Shown: positions 36,285 to 45,782, counted from the stretch's first letter. The stretch: 64,000 bases of DNA from Loktanella sp. D2R18 (GCF_003318235.1 NZ_QOCG01000004.1:228363-292362), one strand, 5' to 3'. The notes: generated by a model not told the origin, from the sequence alone. Numbers and translations: made by a program.

Positions 36285-37298
36285 AATGAATGCGATCGAA
36301 CTCCCTTCGAGTATCCTCGTCTTGTGTCCAGCCTGTCGTCCGCCGCATATGTGCAAGACAACGTAGCAGAGCGCCAGCCGATTGACGGTGAAGGGGCGAT
36401 ATTAGCTCGAAGATTTGCATAGGTTCACTTCGGCGCCTTTCCTATATCTTGGGCTGCCGATAGACGATCCGGCCACACGTAGTCCAGCATCGTCTTTAGC
36501 CTACGATTTAGACCACTATCTTGCGGCGGCTGAACGCTATCTGAATCTGGAGAGTGCTTTAACGAAGGAGCGGTTGGGCAAACCGATGTGAATATCGACG
36601 CGTTTGGCTGAAATCATTTCACATCGCTTCTGGACGTCGCGGTTTGCTTGTTCTTTATCGCCAAATTTATTCATGACCCAGCGGCTTTGACGCGCTGGCT
36701 TGAACGCCAAGCCGGCGGCGCAATGATAACTTACGATGTGCCCTATTCAAGTTTCCGGTTTTATGAAGGCGAACAGGTGGATCATGTCAGATACTCAATA
36801 CAGTGAAAGTTTTGATGAACTGGATCAACTTATGCAGAAGCAGTTGATGAGCGTCAGACTTTTCAACTTTAATGCTATGCTTTTTACGGGGTACGACCTA
36901 CCGTCACATTGCTCCCCAATGCAACGGATAACTGTCGTTCTTTCTGGGCATCGACGAGGCAGCGATACGCTGAAGCGGTGTGAAAGGCTGGGTCATTCAA
37001 ATAGCCTGTGCGCAAAAGCCCAAAGTTTCCAACGCTGCAGCGCTCGCGAGTGGCCGCTATTTACATTCTGTCTACTTTTCAAGAGAGCCGACAATAAGAG
37101 CAGTCGTTCTCAGGTGACGCATCGCTTACCGCTCCTGATGTTTTGTTATTGTATTGGCTAATTACCTAGCGATTTCGGTGATTTTCGCGCCATTTCGGGC
37201 CACCTCCGAGCAAAAATGCTGCCGTGCAGCAATTGTTACTTGGCTGTCATTGTCTACGGCTAGACCATCATCACAAGCGATTGATGGAAAGCGTGCCT
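36285..37298. other. Gene-poor stretch with degraded coding fragments
   Basis: No intact gene is supported. Two frames look like former coding sequence: 36406-36591 on the plus strand (containing FLYLGLPIDDPATR and LAAAERYLNLESALTKERLG, ending TGA) and 36612-36806 (containing FFIAKFIHDPAALTRWLERQ). They are in different frames, have no start codon or ribosome site, and are not recognised. The 36736-37161 frame begins plausibly (SDTQYSESFDELDQLMQKQL) but soon becomes random-looking. This looks like decaying DNA between the DUF2145 and PHA synthase genes. Confidence 0.5.
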
Positions 37299-39029
37299 AT
37301 GAAAGACCTCAATACAACGCACAATGCCGATAAATCCTTAATTCCCGCCAACAAAGGTGCAGAACGCCCCATGCGACAGCGCCTTGCCAGCGTTACCGGC
37401 GGCAGCTCGCCTGCGTCTTTGATGACTATGTGGACAGACTGGAGCCTTCATTTAGCGATGGCGCCCGACAAGCAGGTCGCGCTCGCGCAGACAGCGGCAG
37501 AGCATTGGTTCACTTGGGTAAATTACGTCTCGCAGGGGTGTCCTGACGACCCGGATATGCTGCCGATCACGGCCCCTAAGACCGACCGCCGTTTTCGTGA
37601 TGAAAGCTGGGCACAGCCCCCTTTCGCGGCACTGGCGCAAGGTTTTTTGTTGGCAGAGGACTTTTGGGATCAGGCTACGACAGATGTGCCTGGATTGAGC
37701 CCCGCGCACGACCGCACAATGACTTTTGTGATGCGACAATTACTAGATTCAGCCGCCCCTTCGAATTTTGTGGCAACCAATCCTGAAGTACTTGCGCGCA
37801 CAGCCGCGATGGGCGGGGTGAACCTGCAGCACGGCTTTGCACGCTGGCTGCGTGATCAGCAGGATCAGGATCATAAGACCGGCAACGCGCAGGTTGGCAG
37901 TGATGTTGCAGCCACCCCCGGTGAGGTTGTGTTCCGCAACCACCTGATAGAATTGATCCAATATGCGCCGACCACCGACAAGGTGCATCCCGAGCCAATC
38001 CTGATCGTCCCTGCCTGGATCATGAAATACTATATCCTTGACCTAAGCCCTGCCAATTCGCTGGTGCGCTATCTTACTGAAAATGGGTTCACCGTCTTCA
38101 TGATTTCATGGCGAAACCCCGACGCGGGCGACGCTGCATTGGGGATGCAGGATTACTTGGATCAGGGGCCGCGCGCCGCGATTGATCATATCAGCGCCTC
38201 TACTGGCGCGCAGAAAATCCATACTGCGGGCTATTGCCTTGGCGGTACATTGTTGTCGATTGCAGCGGCGGCTATGGCCCGCGACGGCGACGACCGCTTG
38301 GCCAGCATGACCCTGCTTGCCGCCCAAACTGATTTCAGTGAGCCGGGGGAACTCGGCCTCTTTATCAACGAAAGTCAGGTGTCATTTCTTGAGGACGTCA
38401 TGCAGGCCCAGGGCTATCTGGACGCGGAACAGATGATGAGTGCATTTCAGATGATGCGCTCGAACGATCTGATCTGGTCGCAGATGATCCGCAAATACCT
38501 GCTGGATGACGATGATGTCCCGATGAACGATCTGATGGCGTGGAACGCCGACAGCACACGGATGCCCTCACAAATGCATGGGGAATACCTGCGTCATATG
38601 TTCTTGAACAATGATCTGGCAGCCGGACGCTATAGCGTCGATGATCATACGGTCTCGTTGCGCGATATTCGCGTGCCCGTCTTTGGTGTGGGAACCGAAA
38701 CGGACCACATCGCGCCATGGAAATCGGTTTTCAAGATCCACAATCTGAGCCATGCCGATGTGACATTCGCGCTGACAAACGGCGGCCATAACGCGGGCAT
38801 CCTGTCAGAGCCGGGCCACAAGCGCCGCCATTTTCACATGCACACAACACGCGATGCTGACAAAGCGTTGGGTCCCGAAGACTGGATCACCGCGGCAACA
38901 CCGCAAGATGGCAGTTGGTGGCCCGCATGGGCGACTTGGCTAGCCGATCTGTCCGGCGCGCCGGTCACCCCCCCCAAATTCGCGAAACCGCTGACGCCTG
39001 CGCCCGGCACATACGTCATGATGGAGTAA
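37299..39029 (+). CDS. phaC: Class I polyhydroxyalkanoate synthase
   Basis: The 576-residue protein has the PhaC alpha/beta-hydrolase core with the lipase-like box GYCLGG carrying the nucleophile cysteine, the aspartate loop GVGTETDHIAPWKSV, and the histidine loop NGGHNAGILSEPG. It polymerises (R)-3-hydroxyacyl-CoA. Start at 37299 (MKDLNTTHN) has GGAAAG 9 bases upstream; ATG 37284 is possible. fabI follows 3 bases later, then a MaoC-Pta fusion and acetate kinase, so the polymerase is cotranscribed with enzymes that could supply or divert acyl-CoA. It is not in the usual phaC-phaP-phaR context. Confidence 0.88.
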   Translation: MKDLNTTHNADKSLIPANKGAERPMRQRLASVTGGSSPASLMTMWTDWSLHLAMAPDKQVALAQTAAEHWFTWVNYVSQGCPDDPDMLPITAPKTDRRFRDESWAQPPFAALAQGFLLAEDFWDQATTDVPGLSPAHDRTMTFVMRQLLDSAAPSNFVATNPEVLARTAAMGGVNLQHGFARWLRDQQDQDHKTGNAQVGSDVAATPGEVVFRNHLIELIQYAPTTDKVHPEPILIVPAWIMKYYILDLSPANSLVRYLTENGFTVFMISWRNPDAGDAALGMQDYLDQGPRAAIDHISASTGAQKIHTAGYCLGGTLLSIAAAAMARDGDDRLASMTLLAAQTDFSEPGELGLFINESQVSFLEDVMQAQGYLDAEQMMSAFQMMRSNDLIWSQMIRKYLLDDDDVPMNDLMAWNADSTRMPSQMHGEYLRHMFLNNDLAAGRYSVDDHTVSLRDIRVPVFGVGTETDHIAPWKSVFKIHNLSHADVTFALTNGGHNAGILSEPGHKRRHFHMHTTRDADKALGPEDWITAATPQDGSWWPAWATWLADLSGAPVTPPKFAKPLTPAPGTYVMME

Positions 39030-39032
39030 GCA

Positions 39033-39806
39033 ATGCTACCACAAAATGAACTGTTGAAGGGTAAAAAGGGGCTGGTAGTGGGGGTCGCCAACCGGCACTC
39101 GATCGCTGCGGGATGTGCGGCCGCCTTCCGCGCATCGGGGGCTGATCTTTGCATCACCTACCAAAACGAAAAGGCGCGAGGGTTTGTAGAACCTGTGGCC
39201 GAGGCGCTGGAGGCAGAGATGTTTTTGCCGCTGGACGTCACGAACCACGATCAGACCGAAGCGGTGTTCGCCCAGTTGGAAAAGACATGGGGTAAGCTGG
39301 ATTTTCTTTTGCACTCGATAGCCTTTTGTCCAAAGGACGATCTACATGGGCGTGTTGTTGATTGTTCGCAGGCTGGCTTTGGGCTGGCGATGGATGTGTC
39401 GGTCCATTCATTGATCCGCCTCGTCAAAGGGGCTGAGCCCTTGATGAAAGACGGTGGCACGATCCTGACGGTGTCGTATCACGGGGCCGAAAAGGTTGTT
39501 GATCATTACAATGTCATGGGACCAGTCAAAGCCGCTTTGGAAGCAACAACGCGGTATCTGTCGGTTGAACTGGGGCCCAAGAACATCCGGGTGAACGCGC
39601 TGTCACCGGGGCCTTTGCAGACCCGTGCTGCCTCTGGCATTGACCATTTTGATACGCTGATTGACGACGCCAAGGCCCGCGCGCCGATGCATCGCCTGAC
39701 GACAATTGACGAGGTCGGGGCGATGGCGGCCTGCCTTGTGACCGACTTTGCCCGTTCCGTCAGTGGCAATACGGCCTACATCGACGGTGGCCACCATGTT
39801 GTCTGA
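39033..39806 (+). CDS. fabI: Enoyl-ACP reductase-like protein (FabI family SDR)
   Basis: The 257-residue short-chain dehydrogenase has the FabI-type cofactor loop GVANRHSIAAG (residues 17-27), HSIAFCPKDDLHGRV, and the catalytic Tyr-x6-Lys as YNVMGPVKAALEA. It should reduce trans-2-enoyl thioesters with NAD(P)H. Because it sits between a PHA synthase and a hydratase/phosphotransacetylase fusion, it may be a second, specialised copy rather than the housekeeping FabI; that cannot be decided from this window. Confidence 0.87.
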   Translation: MLPQNELLKGKKGLVVGVANRHSIAAGCAAAFRASGADLCITYQNEKARGFVEPVAEALEAEMFLPLDVTNHDQTEAVFAQLEKTWGKLDFLLHSIAFCPKDDLHGRVVDCSQAGFGLAMDVSVHSLIRLVKGAEPLMKDGGTILTVSYHGAEKVVDHYNVMGPVKAALEATTRYLSVELGPKNIRVNALSPGPLQTRAASGIDHFDTLIDDAKARAPMHRLTTIDEVGAMAACLVTDFARSVSGNTAYIDGGHHVV

Positions 39807-41205
39807 ATCTGATGCAGCATTGGAATTCATCGAAAACCGCCCATTCGACGAGATAGAGGTGGGGGATTTCGCGGAACTGGTCCGCACGTTGACGGCACGC
39901 GATATTGACGCATTTGCCGTGGTATCCGGTGACGTGAACCCGGCACATGTGGACACGGAGTTTGCCGAAGGTGACATATTTCACAAGGTGATTGCCCATG
40001 GGATGTGGGGTGGCGCGCTGATCTCGAACGTGCTGGGCACGCAATTGCCCGGGCCGGGGACGATCTATCTGGAACAATCGCTGAAGTTCCTCAAGCCCGT
40101 CGGCATTGGTGATACCGTGACCGTGCGGGTGACGGTCGCGGAAAAGCATGTTGAAAAGAAACGCCTGACCCTTGATTGCACCTGCACCAACGGGAACGGC
40201 AAGCCCGTGATTGCAGGCCAAGCGCATGTAATTGCACCTGACCGAAAAATTCGCAGACCCCGTGTGACGATGCCCGATCTGGTACTGCATAAACACGGGG
40301 CTGTGCACGCTGATCTGCTGGCACGCGCACAAGCGTTAGAGCCAATGCCGGTCGCCATCGTTCACCCTTGCGATAAACCTTCGCTTGCGGGTGCCGTGCA
40401 TGCGCACGATTTGGGCCTGTTAAAGCCGCTGCTTTTGGGACCAAAGGACCGCATAGAGGTCGTGGCCGCAGAGCATGAACTCGACATCAGCCAACTGACC
40501 ATCATTGACGCGCCGCACAGCCATGCCTCTGCCGAAATGGCGGTATCGTTGGCCCGTGACGGCAAGGCGCAGGCTTTGATGAAGGGGGCGCTGCATACCG
40601 ATGAGATCATGTCTGCTGTCGTGTCGAAGTCCGGTGGACTGCGCACAGAACGCCGGATGAGCCATGTTTACGTTATGGATGTCCCAACCTATCCCAAGCC
40701 GCTGCTTATGACGGATGCAGCGATCAACATCGCGCCCGATCTGGCAACCAAGGCCGATATCATCCAAAACGCAATTGATCTCGCACTTGCTATTGGCATC
40801 GAGGCACCCAAAGTGGCCCTCCTTTCTGCGGTTGAGACAATCACACCGCGATTGCAATCAACGGTGGATGCTGGTGCGCTGTGCAAAATGGCCGATCGGG
40901 GACAGATCACTGGCGGCTTGCTGGATGGACCACTGGCCTTTGACAATGCGGTCTCGATGCGCGCAGTGGCCACCAAGAACATCGTGTCGCCCGTCGCCGG
41001 ACAGGCGGATGTGCTTGTGGCACCCGATCTGGAGGCCGCCAATATGATTGCCAAGCAACTGATGTATCTGGCAGGGGCAGAGGCCGCCGGCATCGTCCTT
41101 GGCGCACAGGTCCCGATCATCCTGACCAGCCGGGCCGATGACGACCGGACACGCACCGCTTCGGCGGCCATCGCGGCCTTGCTCAGCAAAGCATTACGCG
41201 CATGA
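39796..41205 (+). CDS. Bifunctional MaoC-type enoyl-CoA hydratase / phosphate acetyl(butyryl)transferase
   Basis: A 469-residue fusion. Residues about 15-155 are a MaoC hot-dog domain with the (R)-hydratase signature DIDAFAVVSGDVNPAHVD followed by HGMWGGALISNVLG. Residues about 165-460 are a PTA/PTB domain (RMSHVYVMDVPTYPKPLLMT; SAVETITPRLQSTVDAGAL). It could hydrate enoyl-CoA to (R)-3-hydroxyacyl-CoA and convert acyl-CoA plus phosphate to acyl phosphate. ATG at 39796 overlaps the fabI stop by 11 bases. ackA overlaps its stop (ATGA). Such fusions next to acetate kinase are known but their physiological role is poorly defined. Confidence 0.9.
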   Translation: MLSESDAALEFIENRPFDEIEVGDFAELVRTLTARDIDAFAVVSGDVNPAHVDTEFAEGDIFHKVIAHGMWGGALISNVLGTQLPGPGTIYLEQSLKFLKPVGIGDTVTVRVTVAEKHVEKKRLTLDCTCTNGNGKPVIAGQAHVIAPDRKIRRPRVTMPDLVLHKHGAVHADLLARAQALEPMPVAIVHPCDKPSLAGAVHAHDLGLLKPLLLGPKDRIEVVAAEHELDISQLTIIDAPHSHASAEMAVSLARDGKAQALMKGALHTDEIMSAVVSKSGGLRTERRMSHVYVMDVPTYPKPLLMTDAAINIAPDLATKADIIQNAIDLALAIGIEAPKVALLSAVETITPRLQSTVDAGALCKMADRGQITGGLLDGPLAFDNAVSMRAVATKNIVSPVAGQADVLVAPDLEAANMIAKQLMYLAGAEAAGIVLGAQVPIILTSRADDDRTRTASAAIAALLSKALRA

Positions 41206-42374
41206 GCGGCATTCTGACGTTGAATGCAGGGTCCTCCTCACTCAAGTTCGGGCTTTATGAGCACGCAGATGAGCCCGTTTTGCTGGTGCATGGCCAGATT
41301 GACGGGATCGGGCAAAAGGCGCAGTTGATCCTGCATCACGGCGAAATGAAAGTTTGCGATCAGGTCGAAGCACAGACCCAACATGACGCCCTGCAAAGCG
41401 TCATGAATGCGCTGGCGCCGCATATGCGCGGGATCCACATCACTGGTGTTGGTCACAGGGTCGTGCACGGCGGCCCCGACTTTGCAGCGCCGGTTGTGCT
41501 GACCCCCACAGTCCAACGCGCACTGGCTGAATTCAGCCCTCTGGCCCCTTTGCACCAACCGCATAATCTGGCCGGTGTGACCGCCGCCCATGATGTTTTT
41601 CCAGATGCCATACAAGTCGCCTGTTTTGATACGGCATTTCACCGCGGCCACCCTTGGGTGAACGACGCCTTCGCGATACCAAGTAACCTTTATGACGAGG
41701 GCATTCGCCGCTATGGGTTCCATGGGCTAAGCTATGACTATGTGACAGATGTGATTGCGCGGGATTTCCCGGAATTGCACGCAGGTCGGATGATCGTCGC
41801 CCACCTTGGCAATGGCGCGTCGATGTGTGCTATTCGGGGCGGCAGAAGCGTCGGATCTACGATGGGGTTCTCAGCGCTGGATGGGCTTCCGATGGGCACG
41901 CGGTGCGGGCAAATTGACCCCGGCGTCGTGCTACACTTGATGGAACAAAAGGGCATGACATCGCAGGATGTCCTGACCCTTCTCTACAAGCAAAGTGGCC
42001 TGCTGGGGTTATCGGGTATCTCCGGTGATATGCGCACGTTATTGCAATCAGACACCGCCGAGGCGAAGCGCGCCATTGATTACTACGTGTTTCGGGCACG
42101 CCGCGAAATTGGCGCGCTGACTGCTGTTCTTGGTGGGCTGGACGGTTTGGTGTTTTGCGGAGGCATTGGTGAGAACGCCGGGATCATCCGGGAACGGATC
42201 ACCGAGGGCCTTGATTATCTTGGGCTTACGATAAATGGCACAAGACACCCGGACCCGCGCGATATAGGCAGTGGACCTACACGTATCCTTGTGATCCCAA
42301 CGGACGAAGAACGTGTCATCGCAAGAGCGGTGCGCAGCAGATCAGATTTAACAGCTGACACGGCATTTGGCTGA
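41202..42374 (+). CDS. ackA: Acetate/propionate kinase
   Basis: The 390-residue kinase has ILTLNAGSSSLKFGLY at the N-terminus, GVGHRVVHGG near residue 83, CFDTAFHRGHPWV with the catalytic Asp/His, and the GISGDMRTLL and GGIGENAGIIRERI motifs of AckA. It transfers the phosphate of an acyl phosphate to ADP, so with the upstream transacylase it can make ATP from acyl-CoA. Its start overlaps the preceding stop (ATGA). A bidirectional terminator lies about 230 bases downstream. Confidence 0.95.
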   Translation: MSGILTLNAGSSSLKFGLYEHADEPVLLVHGQIDGIGQKAQLILHHGEMKVCDQVEAQTQHDALQSVMNALAPHMRGIHITGVGHRVVHGGPDFAAPVVLTPTVQRALAEFSPLAPLHQPHNLAGVTAAHDVFPDAIQVACFDTAFHRGHPWVNDAFAIPSNLYDEGIRRYGFHGLSYDYVTDVIARDFPELHAGRMIVAHLGNGASMCAIRGGRSVGSTMGFSALDGLPMGTRCGQIDPGVVLHLMEQKGMTSQDVLTLLYKQSGLLGLSGISGDMRTLLQSDTAEAKRAIDYYVFRARREIGALTAVLGGLDGLVFCGGIGENAGIIRERITEGLDYLGLTINGTRHPDPRDIGSGPTRILVIPTDEERVIARAVRSRSDLTADTAFG

Positions 42375-42601
42375 GCGATGACACCAAAGACGGTGCGTGC
42401 TGCACGAACGGGAGCAACCCGGCGTAATTCCATTTTCACCTGACACCCTGCTTGATCAATTAGGCCGTTCGGCGCGCTCGTTTGGTGTGGACTTCATTCT
42501 GACGCTACAGGGCGGTCCAAAGTCAACAAGCGCCAGTTTTTCGTATAAATAGCAGCGTGGCGAGGCAGAATCCAAACAGCTACTAAACTGAAAGTACAAA
42601 A

Positions 42602-42629
42602 AGCCCCCGCTGATTTCTCAGCGGGGGCT
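42602..42629. terminator. Bidirectional terminator between ackA and rplP
   Basis: A perfect 12-base stem (AGCCCCCGCTGA/TCAGCGGGGGCT) with a 4-base loop. The minus strand continues TTTTTGTAC, ideal for ending transcription from rplP; the plus strand continues CTTTAAC, so it can also end the phaC-ackA operon. Confidence 0.93.
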
Positions 42630-42644
42630 CTTTAACTCTACGCG

Positions 42645-42717
42645 GTGCGACCCGCCAATTTGCTTTGCAAATTCACTACGTCGCACTTGGTAAATTTCGC
42701 TATGCGAAATTTACCAA
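42645..42717. repeat. Compound palindrome overlapping the rplP stop codon
   Basis: Two adjacent structures: GTGCGAC (42645-42651) pairs with GTCGCAC (42680-42686) and encloses AATTTGC-ttt-GCAAATT (42657-42673); next to it TTGGTAAATTTCGC (42687-42700) and GCGAAATTTACCAA (42704-42717) form a perfect 14-bp hairpin with a 3-base loop. The last arm includes the rplP stop and final codon. It resembles a REP-like or miniature mobile palindrome that may have inserted here. Confidence 0.6.
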
Positions 42718-43124
42718 TCTTCGCGCACCACGGTGCGTGTTTTGATAGGAAGCTTCATCGCTGCAAGGCGCAGGGCCTCACGGGCAACAACTTCGTCGAC
42801 GCCATCAATTTCGAACATCACGCGGCCAGGTTTGACCTTGCATGCCCAAAAATCGATAGAGCCTTTACCTTTACCCATACGCACTTCGACGGGCTTAGAT
42901 GTCACAGGGGTGTCTGGGAAGATACGGATCCAGACGCGGCCTTGACGCTTCATGTGACGCGTCATGGCACGACGTGCGGCTTCGATCTGACGGGCAGTGA
43001 TCCGTTCTGGCTCAATGGCTTTAAGACCATATGTACCAAAGTTCAGATCAGAACCGCCTTTTGCTTCACCACGGATACGGCCTTTGTGCAGTTTCCGGTG
43101 TTTTGTACGCTTTGGTTGTAGCAT
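42711..43124 (-). CDS. rplP: Large-subunit ribosomal protein L16; last gene of the left ribosomal block
   Basis: The 137-residue protein has [20 protein letters not shown] at the start, [20 protein letters not shown] in the middle and the usual length. L16 is at the peptidyl-transferase/A-site region. It should be followed by rpmC; instead a palindrome and a strong terminator follow, and rpmC is about 10 kb away. Confidence 0.97.
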   Translation of the reverse strand: MLQPKRTKHRKLHKGRIRGEAKGGSDLNFGTYGLKAIEPERITARQIEAARRAMTRHMKRQGRVWIRIFPDTPVTSKPVEVRMGKGKGSIDFWACKVKPGRVMFEIDGVDEVVAREALRLAAMKLPIKTRTVVREDW

Positions 43125-43136
43125 TTATCTAGCTCC

Positions 43137-43841
43137 TTAGCGACGGCCAGCGCCGCGAGGAATGGAACCCTCTTGCAGCTCGGCGTGTTTACGATCGTGC
43201 GCTGACGGGTCGTGCTCCATGATATCACCTTTGTAGATGAATACCTTGATGCCGATGATCCCATAAGGTGTCATAGCTTCGAACAATGCATAGTCGATGT
43301 CTGCACGCAAAGTGTGCAGCGGAACGCGACCTTCACGGTACCATTCAGTACGCGCGATTTCAGCACCGCCAAGACGACCCGCGAGGTTGATCCGGATACC
43401 CAGAGCGCCCATACGCATTGCGTTTTGAACCGAGCGCTTCATAGCACGACGGAAAGACACACGACGCTCAAGCTGCTGACCGATGGATTCAGCAACCAAG
43501 GCTGCGTCCAATTCAGGCTTGCGTACTTCAACGATGTTCAGGTGCAGTTCAGATGCGGTCAGCTTAGCAAGTTTCTGACGCAGACCTTCGATGTCTGCAC
43601 CTTTCTTACCAATGATCACACCTGGACGGGCAGCATGGATCGTAACGCGGCACTTTTTGTGCGGACGTTCGATGATCACGCGGCTGATACCAGCCTGTGC
43701 ACAGTCTTTTTTGATGAAGTCTTTGATCTTCAGATCTTCGAGTAGCAGATCACCATAATCTTTGGTGTCAGCATACCAGCGGCTATCCCAGGTACGGTTG
43801 ACCTGAAGACGCATGCCGATGGGGTTTACTTTGTTACCCAT
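43137..43841 (-). CDS. rpsC: Small-subunit ribosomal protein S3
   Basis: The 234-residue protein has [20 protein letters not shown] at the N-terminus, a KH domain with [20 protein letters not shown], and the C-terminal GVKVFIY-type region ([17 protein letters not shown]). S3 lines the mRNA entry channel. It overlaps rplV by 1 base. Confidence 0.97.
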   Translation of the reverse strand: MGNKVNPIGMRLQVNRTWDSRWYADTKDYGDLLLEDLKIKDFIKKDCAQAGISRVIIERPHKKCRVTIHAARPGVIIGKKGADIEGLRQKLAKLTASELHLNIVEVRKPELDAALVAESIGQQLERRVSFRRAMKRSVQNAMRMGALGIRINLAGRLGGAEIARTEWYREGRVPLHTLRADIDYALFEAMTPYGIIGIKVFIYKGDIMEHDPSAHDRKHAELQEGSIPRGAGRR

Positions 43842-44221
43842 TATGATTGCTCCTCAACTTGGCGAACCACGATTGTGATTTCGGCAAATGGCTTGATGAT
43901 CTTACCAAAACGACCACGGGCCCGCGGACGACCGCGCTTCATGATCAGGTTTTTGCCGCAATATGCTTCGGCAACGACCAGTTCATCAACATCAAGGTTG
44001 TGGTTGTTTTCAGCATTCGCGATGGCAGACTGAAGACATTTCTTCACGTCATCAGAAATCCGCTTTTTAGAGAAAGTCAGGTCAGTCAGAGCCTGCTCAA
44101 CTTTCTTGCCACGGATCAGACCAGCGACGAGGTTCAGCTTTTGTGGCGAAGTGCGGAGCATGCGCAGTTTTGCACGTGCTTCGTTGTCGGCCACGCGGCG
44201 GGGATTTGTATCCTTGCTCAT
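43841..44221 (-). CDS. rplV: Large-subunit ribosomal protein L22
   Basis: The 126-residue protein contains the L22 core ([20 protein letters not shown] near residue 19) and the exit-tunnel hairpin end [20 protein letters not shown]. Its stop overlaps the rpsC start by 1 base, and it lies 3 bases after rpsS. Confidence 0.97.
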   Translation of the reverse strand: MSKDTNPRRVADNEARAKLRMLRTSPQKLNLVAGLIRGKKVEQALTDLTFSKKRISDDVKKCLQSAIANAENNHNLDVDELVVAEAYCGKNLIMKRGRPRARGRFGKIIKPFAEITIVVRQVEEQS

Positions 44222-44224
44222 GGC

Positions 44225-44503
44225 TTATTTCCGCTTCGCTTTTTTGTCAGCTGCGTGACCATAATAGGTGCGGGTTGGTGAATATTCACCGAACTTTTGA
44301 CCAATCATGTCTTCAGAGACGTTAACAGGGATATGCTTCTTGCCGTTGTACACACCAAAGGTGAGACCAACGAACTGAGGCAGGATAGTTGAACGACGTG
44401 ACCAGATTTTGATCACTTCGTTGCGACCGCTTTCGCGTGATGCTTCTGCCTTTTTCAAGACATAGGCGTCGACGAACGGGCCTTTCCAGACGGAACGAGC
44501 CAT
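44225..44503 (-). CDS. rpsS: Small-subunit ribosomal protein S19
   Basis: The 92-residue protein begins [20 protein letters not shown] and ends with the S19 signature [20 protein letters not shown]. It is in the 30S head with S13. It lies 2 bases after rplB. Confidence 0.97.
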   Translation of the reverse strand: MARSVWKGPFVDAYVLKKAEASRESGRNEVIKIWSRRSTILPQFVGLTFGVYNGKKHIPVNVSEDMIGQKFGEYSPTRTYYGHAADKKAKRK

Positions 44504-44505
44504 AA

Positions 44506-45348
44506 TTACCGACCCTTCTTCTTGGCATGACGCGAACGTACAATAAGACGTTGCGATGCTTTGTTTTTGTTACGGGTGCGCTTGCCCTTGGTGTCTTTAC
44601 CCCAAGGTGTTACAGGCGTACGACCACCAGATGTCCGGCCTTCACCACCACCGTGCGGGTGGTCGATCGGGTTCATCGCGACACCACGTACAGAAGGACG
44701 GATGCCCTTGTGACGCATACGGCCAGCTTTACCGAAGTTCTGGTTAGAGTGGTCAGCGTTAGACACGGCACCGATTGTCGCCATGCATTCCTGACGAACC
44801 AGACGCAATTCACCTGAAGACAGGCGAATTTGCGCATAGCCACCGTCACGACCGACGAACTGTGCGTATGTACCAGCAGCACGTGCGATTTGACCGCCCT
44901 TGCCCGGTTTCATTTCGATGTTGTGAATGATCGTACCGATTGGCATGCCAGAGAATGGCATTGCGTTGCCCGGCTTAATATCAGCCTTAGCAGATGCGAT
45001 CACCTTGTCACCAACAGCCAAGCGCTGTGGAGCAAGAATATAGTTTTGTGTACCGTCTTCGTACTGGATCAACGCGATAAACGCGGTCCGGTTCGGGTCA
45101 TATTCAATACGTGCAACAACCGCGGACATGTCCAGCTTGTTACGTTTGAAATCAACGATACGGTAAAGACGCTTTGCGCCCCCACCAATGCGACGCATTG
45201 TGATTCGTCCGGTGTTGTTCCGGCCGCCCGATTTCGTCAGACCCTGTGTAAGGGATTTGACGGGACGTCCTTTCCAAAGCTCCGAACGGTCGATCAGCAC
45301 CAACCCACGTTGGCCTGGCGTCGTCGGCTTATACGACTTAAGTGCCAT
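44506..45348 (-). CDS. rplB: Large-subunit ribosomal protein L2; first ribosomal gene of this block
   Basis: The 280-residue protein has [20 protein letters not shown] at the start, the central [14 protein letters not shown], and the conserved [20 protein letters not shown] loop needed for peptidyl transfer. rplW normally precedes rplB in the S10 operon, but none is found here; a terminator and unrelated genes lie upstream. The promoter should lie within about 45349-45430, where GCCTATAACATC on the minus strand is a possible -10. Confidence 0.97.
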   Translation of the reverse strand: MALKSYKPTTPGQRGLVLIDRSELWKGRPVKSLTQGLTKSGGRNNTGRITMRRIGGGAKRLYRIVDFKRNKLDMSAVVARIEYDPNRTAFIALIQYEDGTQNYILAPQRLAVGDKVIASAKADIKPGNAMPFSGMPIGTIIHNIEMKPGKGGQIARAAGTYAQFVGRDGGYAQIRLSSGELRLVRQECMATIGAVSNADHSNQNFGKAGRMRHKGIRPSVRGVAMNPIDHPHGGGEGRTSGGRTPVTPWGKDTKGKRTRNKNKASQRLIVRSRHAKKKGR

Positions 45349-45430
45349 GTTAGCTTCTTCCGTTTGCTTAGGAGGGCCTGTTTCCAGACCCCGATGTTAT
45401 AGGCCCCCGTAGGTGCCCAGAGTAATAAAA

Positions 45431-45460
45431 GCCCAGCCCCGGACGAATCCGAGGCTGGGC
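45431..45460 (-). terminator. Terminator upstream of rplB
   Basis: Thirteen-base arms (GCCCAGCCTCGGA/TCCGGGGCTGGGC on the minus strand, one mismatch) with a 4-base loop, then TTTTATTAC. It would stop minus-strand transcription before it reaches rplB, so rplB needs its own promoter in the 82-base interval. Confidence 0.82.
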
Positions 45461-45527
45461 GATTGCTGGCATATAGCGGGGAGAGGGGCTGAGGGCAAGT
45501 GGGAAGCTAATCATTATTCCCTTAATT

Positions 45528-45782
45528 TCATGTGGTGCAGTCCATTGCGGTGATCACAAATTCGGCCATGATCCGCCCATCCATTGTCCGATAAGTTTCA
45601 ATGACCTTCCCACCACGCGCAATGAGGTCACCAAGAAATTCGGGAGCGCAAATCTCGGCGACGATGGCACCTTTGCTAGATGTGTTTACAGTCGCCAACG
45701 TTTCATCCACCCGATACCCGTAGCGAAGGGTATCACCACTAGCTTCAAGAGACTGGAAAACTGTGAATTCGTTTATCTTCAT
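45528..45782 (-). CDS. Hypothetical protein (84 aa)
   Basis: The 84-residue product ends with a pattern (APEFLGDLIARGGKVIETYR, then MAEFVITAMDC) that recalls a widespread group of small, often exported proteins with a C-terminal Phe-x-Val/Ile-Thr-x-x-Asp-Cys. No signal peptide is present in this frame, so the start may be wrong or the gene may have lost its leader. It lies in accessory-looking DNA upstream of rplB. Confidence 0.5.
   Translation of the reverse strand: MKINEFTVFQSLEASGDTLRYGYRVDETLATVNTSSKGAIVAEICAPEFLGDLIARGGKVIETYRTMDGRIMAEFVITAMDCTT

Noticed and set aside
36784..37161. Possible phasin gene upstream of phaC
   Set aside because: Only the first 30 residues look protein-like; the rest is cysteine-rich and random, and no phasin motif is present.
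43212..43745. 177-codon plus-strand frame opposite rpsC
   Set aside because: Antisense shadow of a highly biased ribosomal gene; such long frames are common there.
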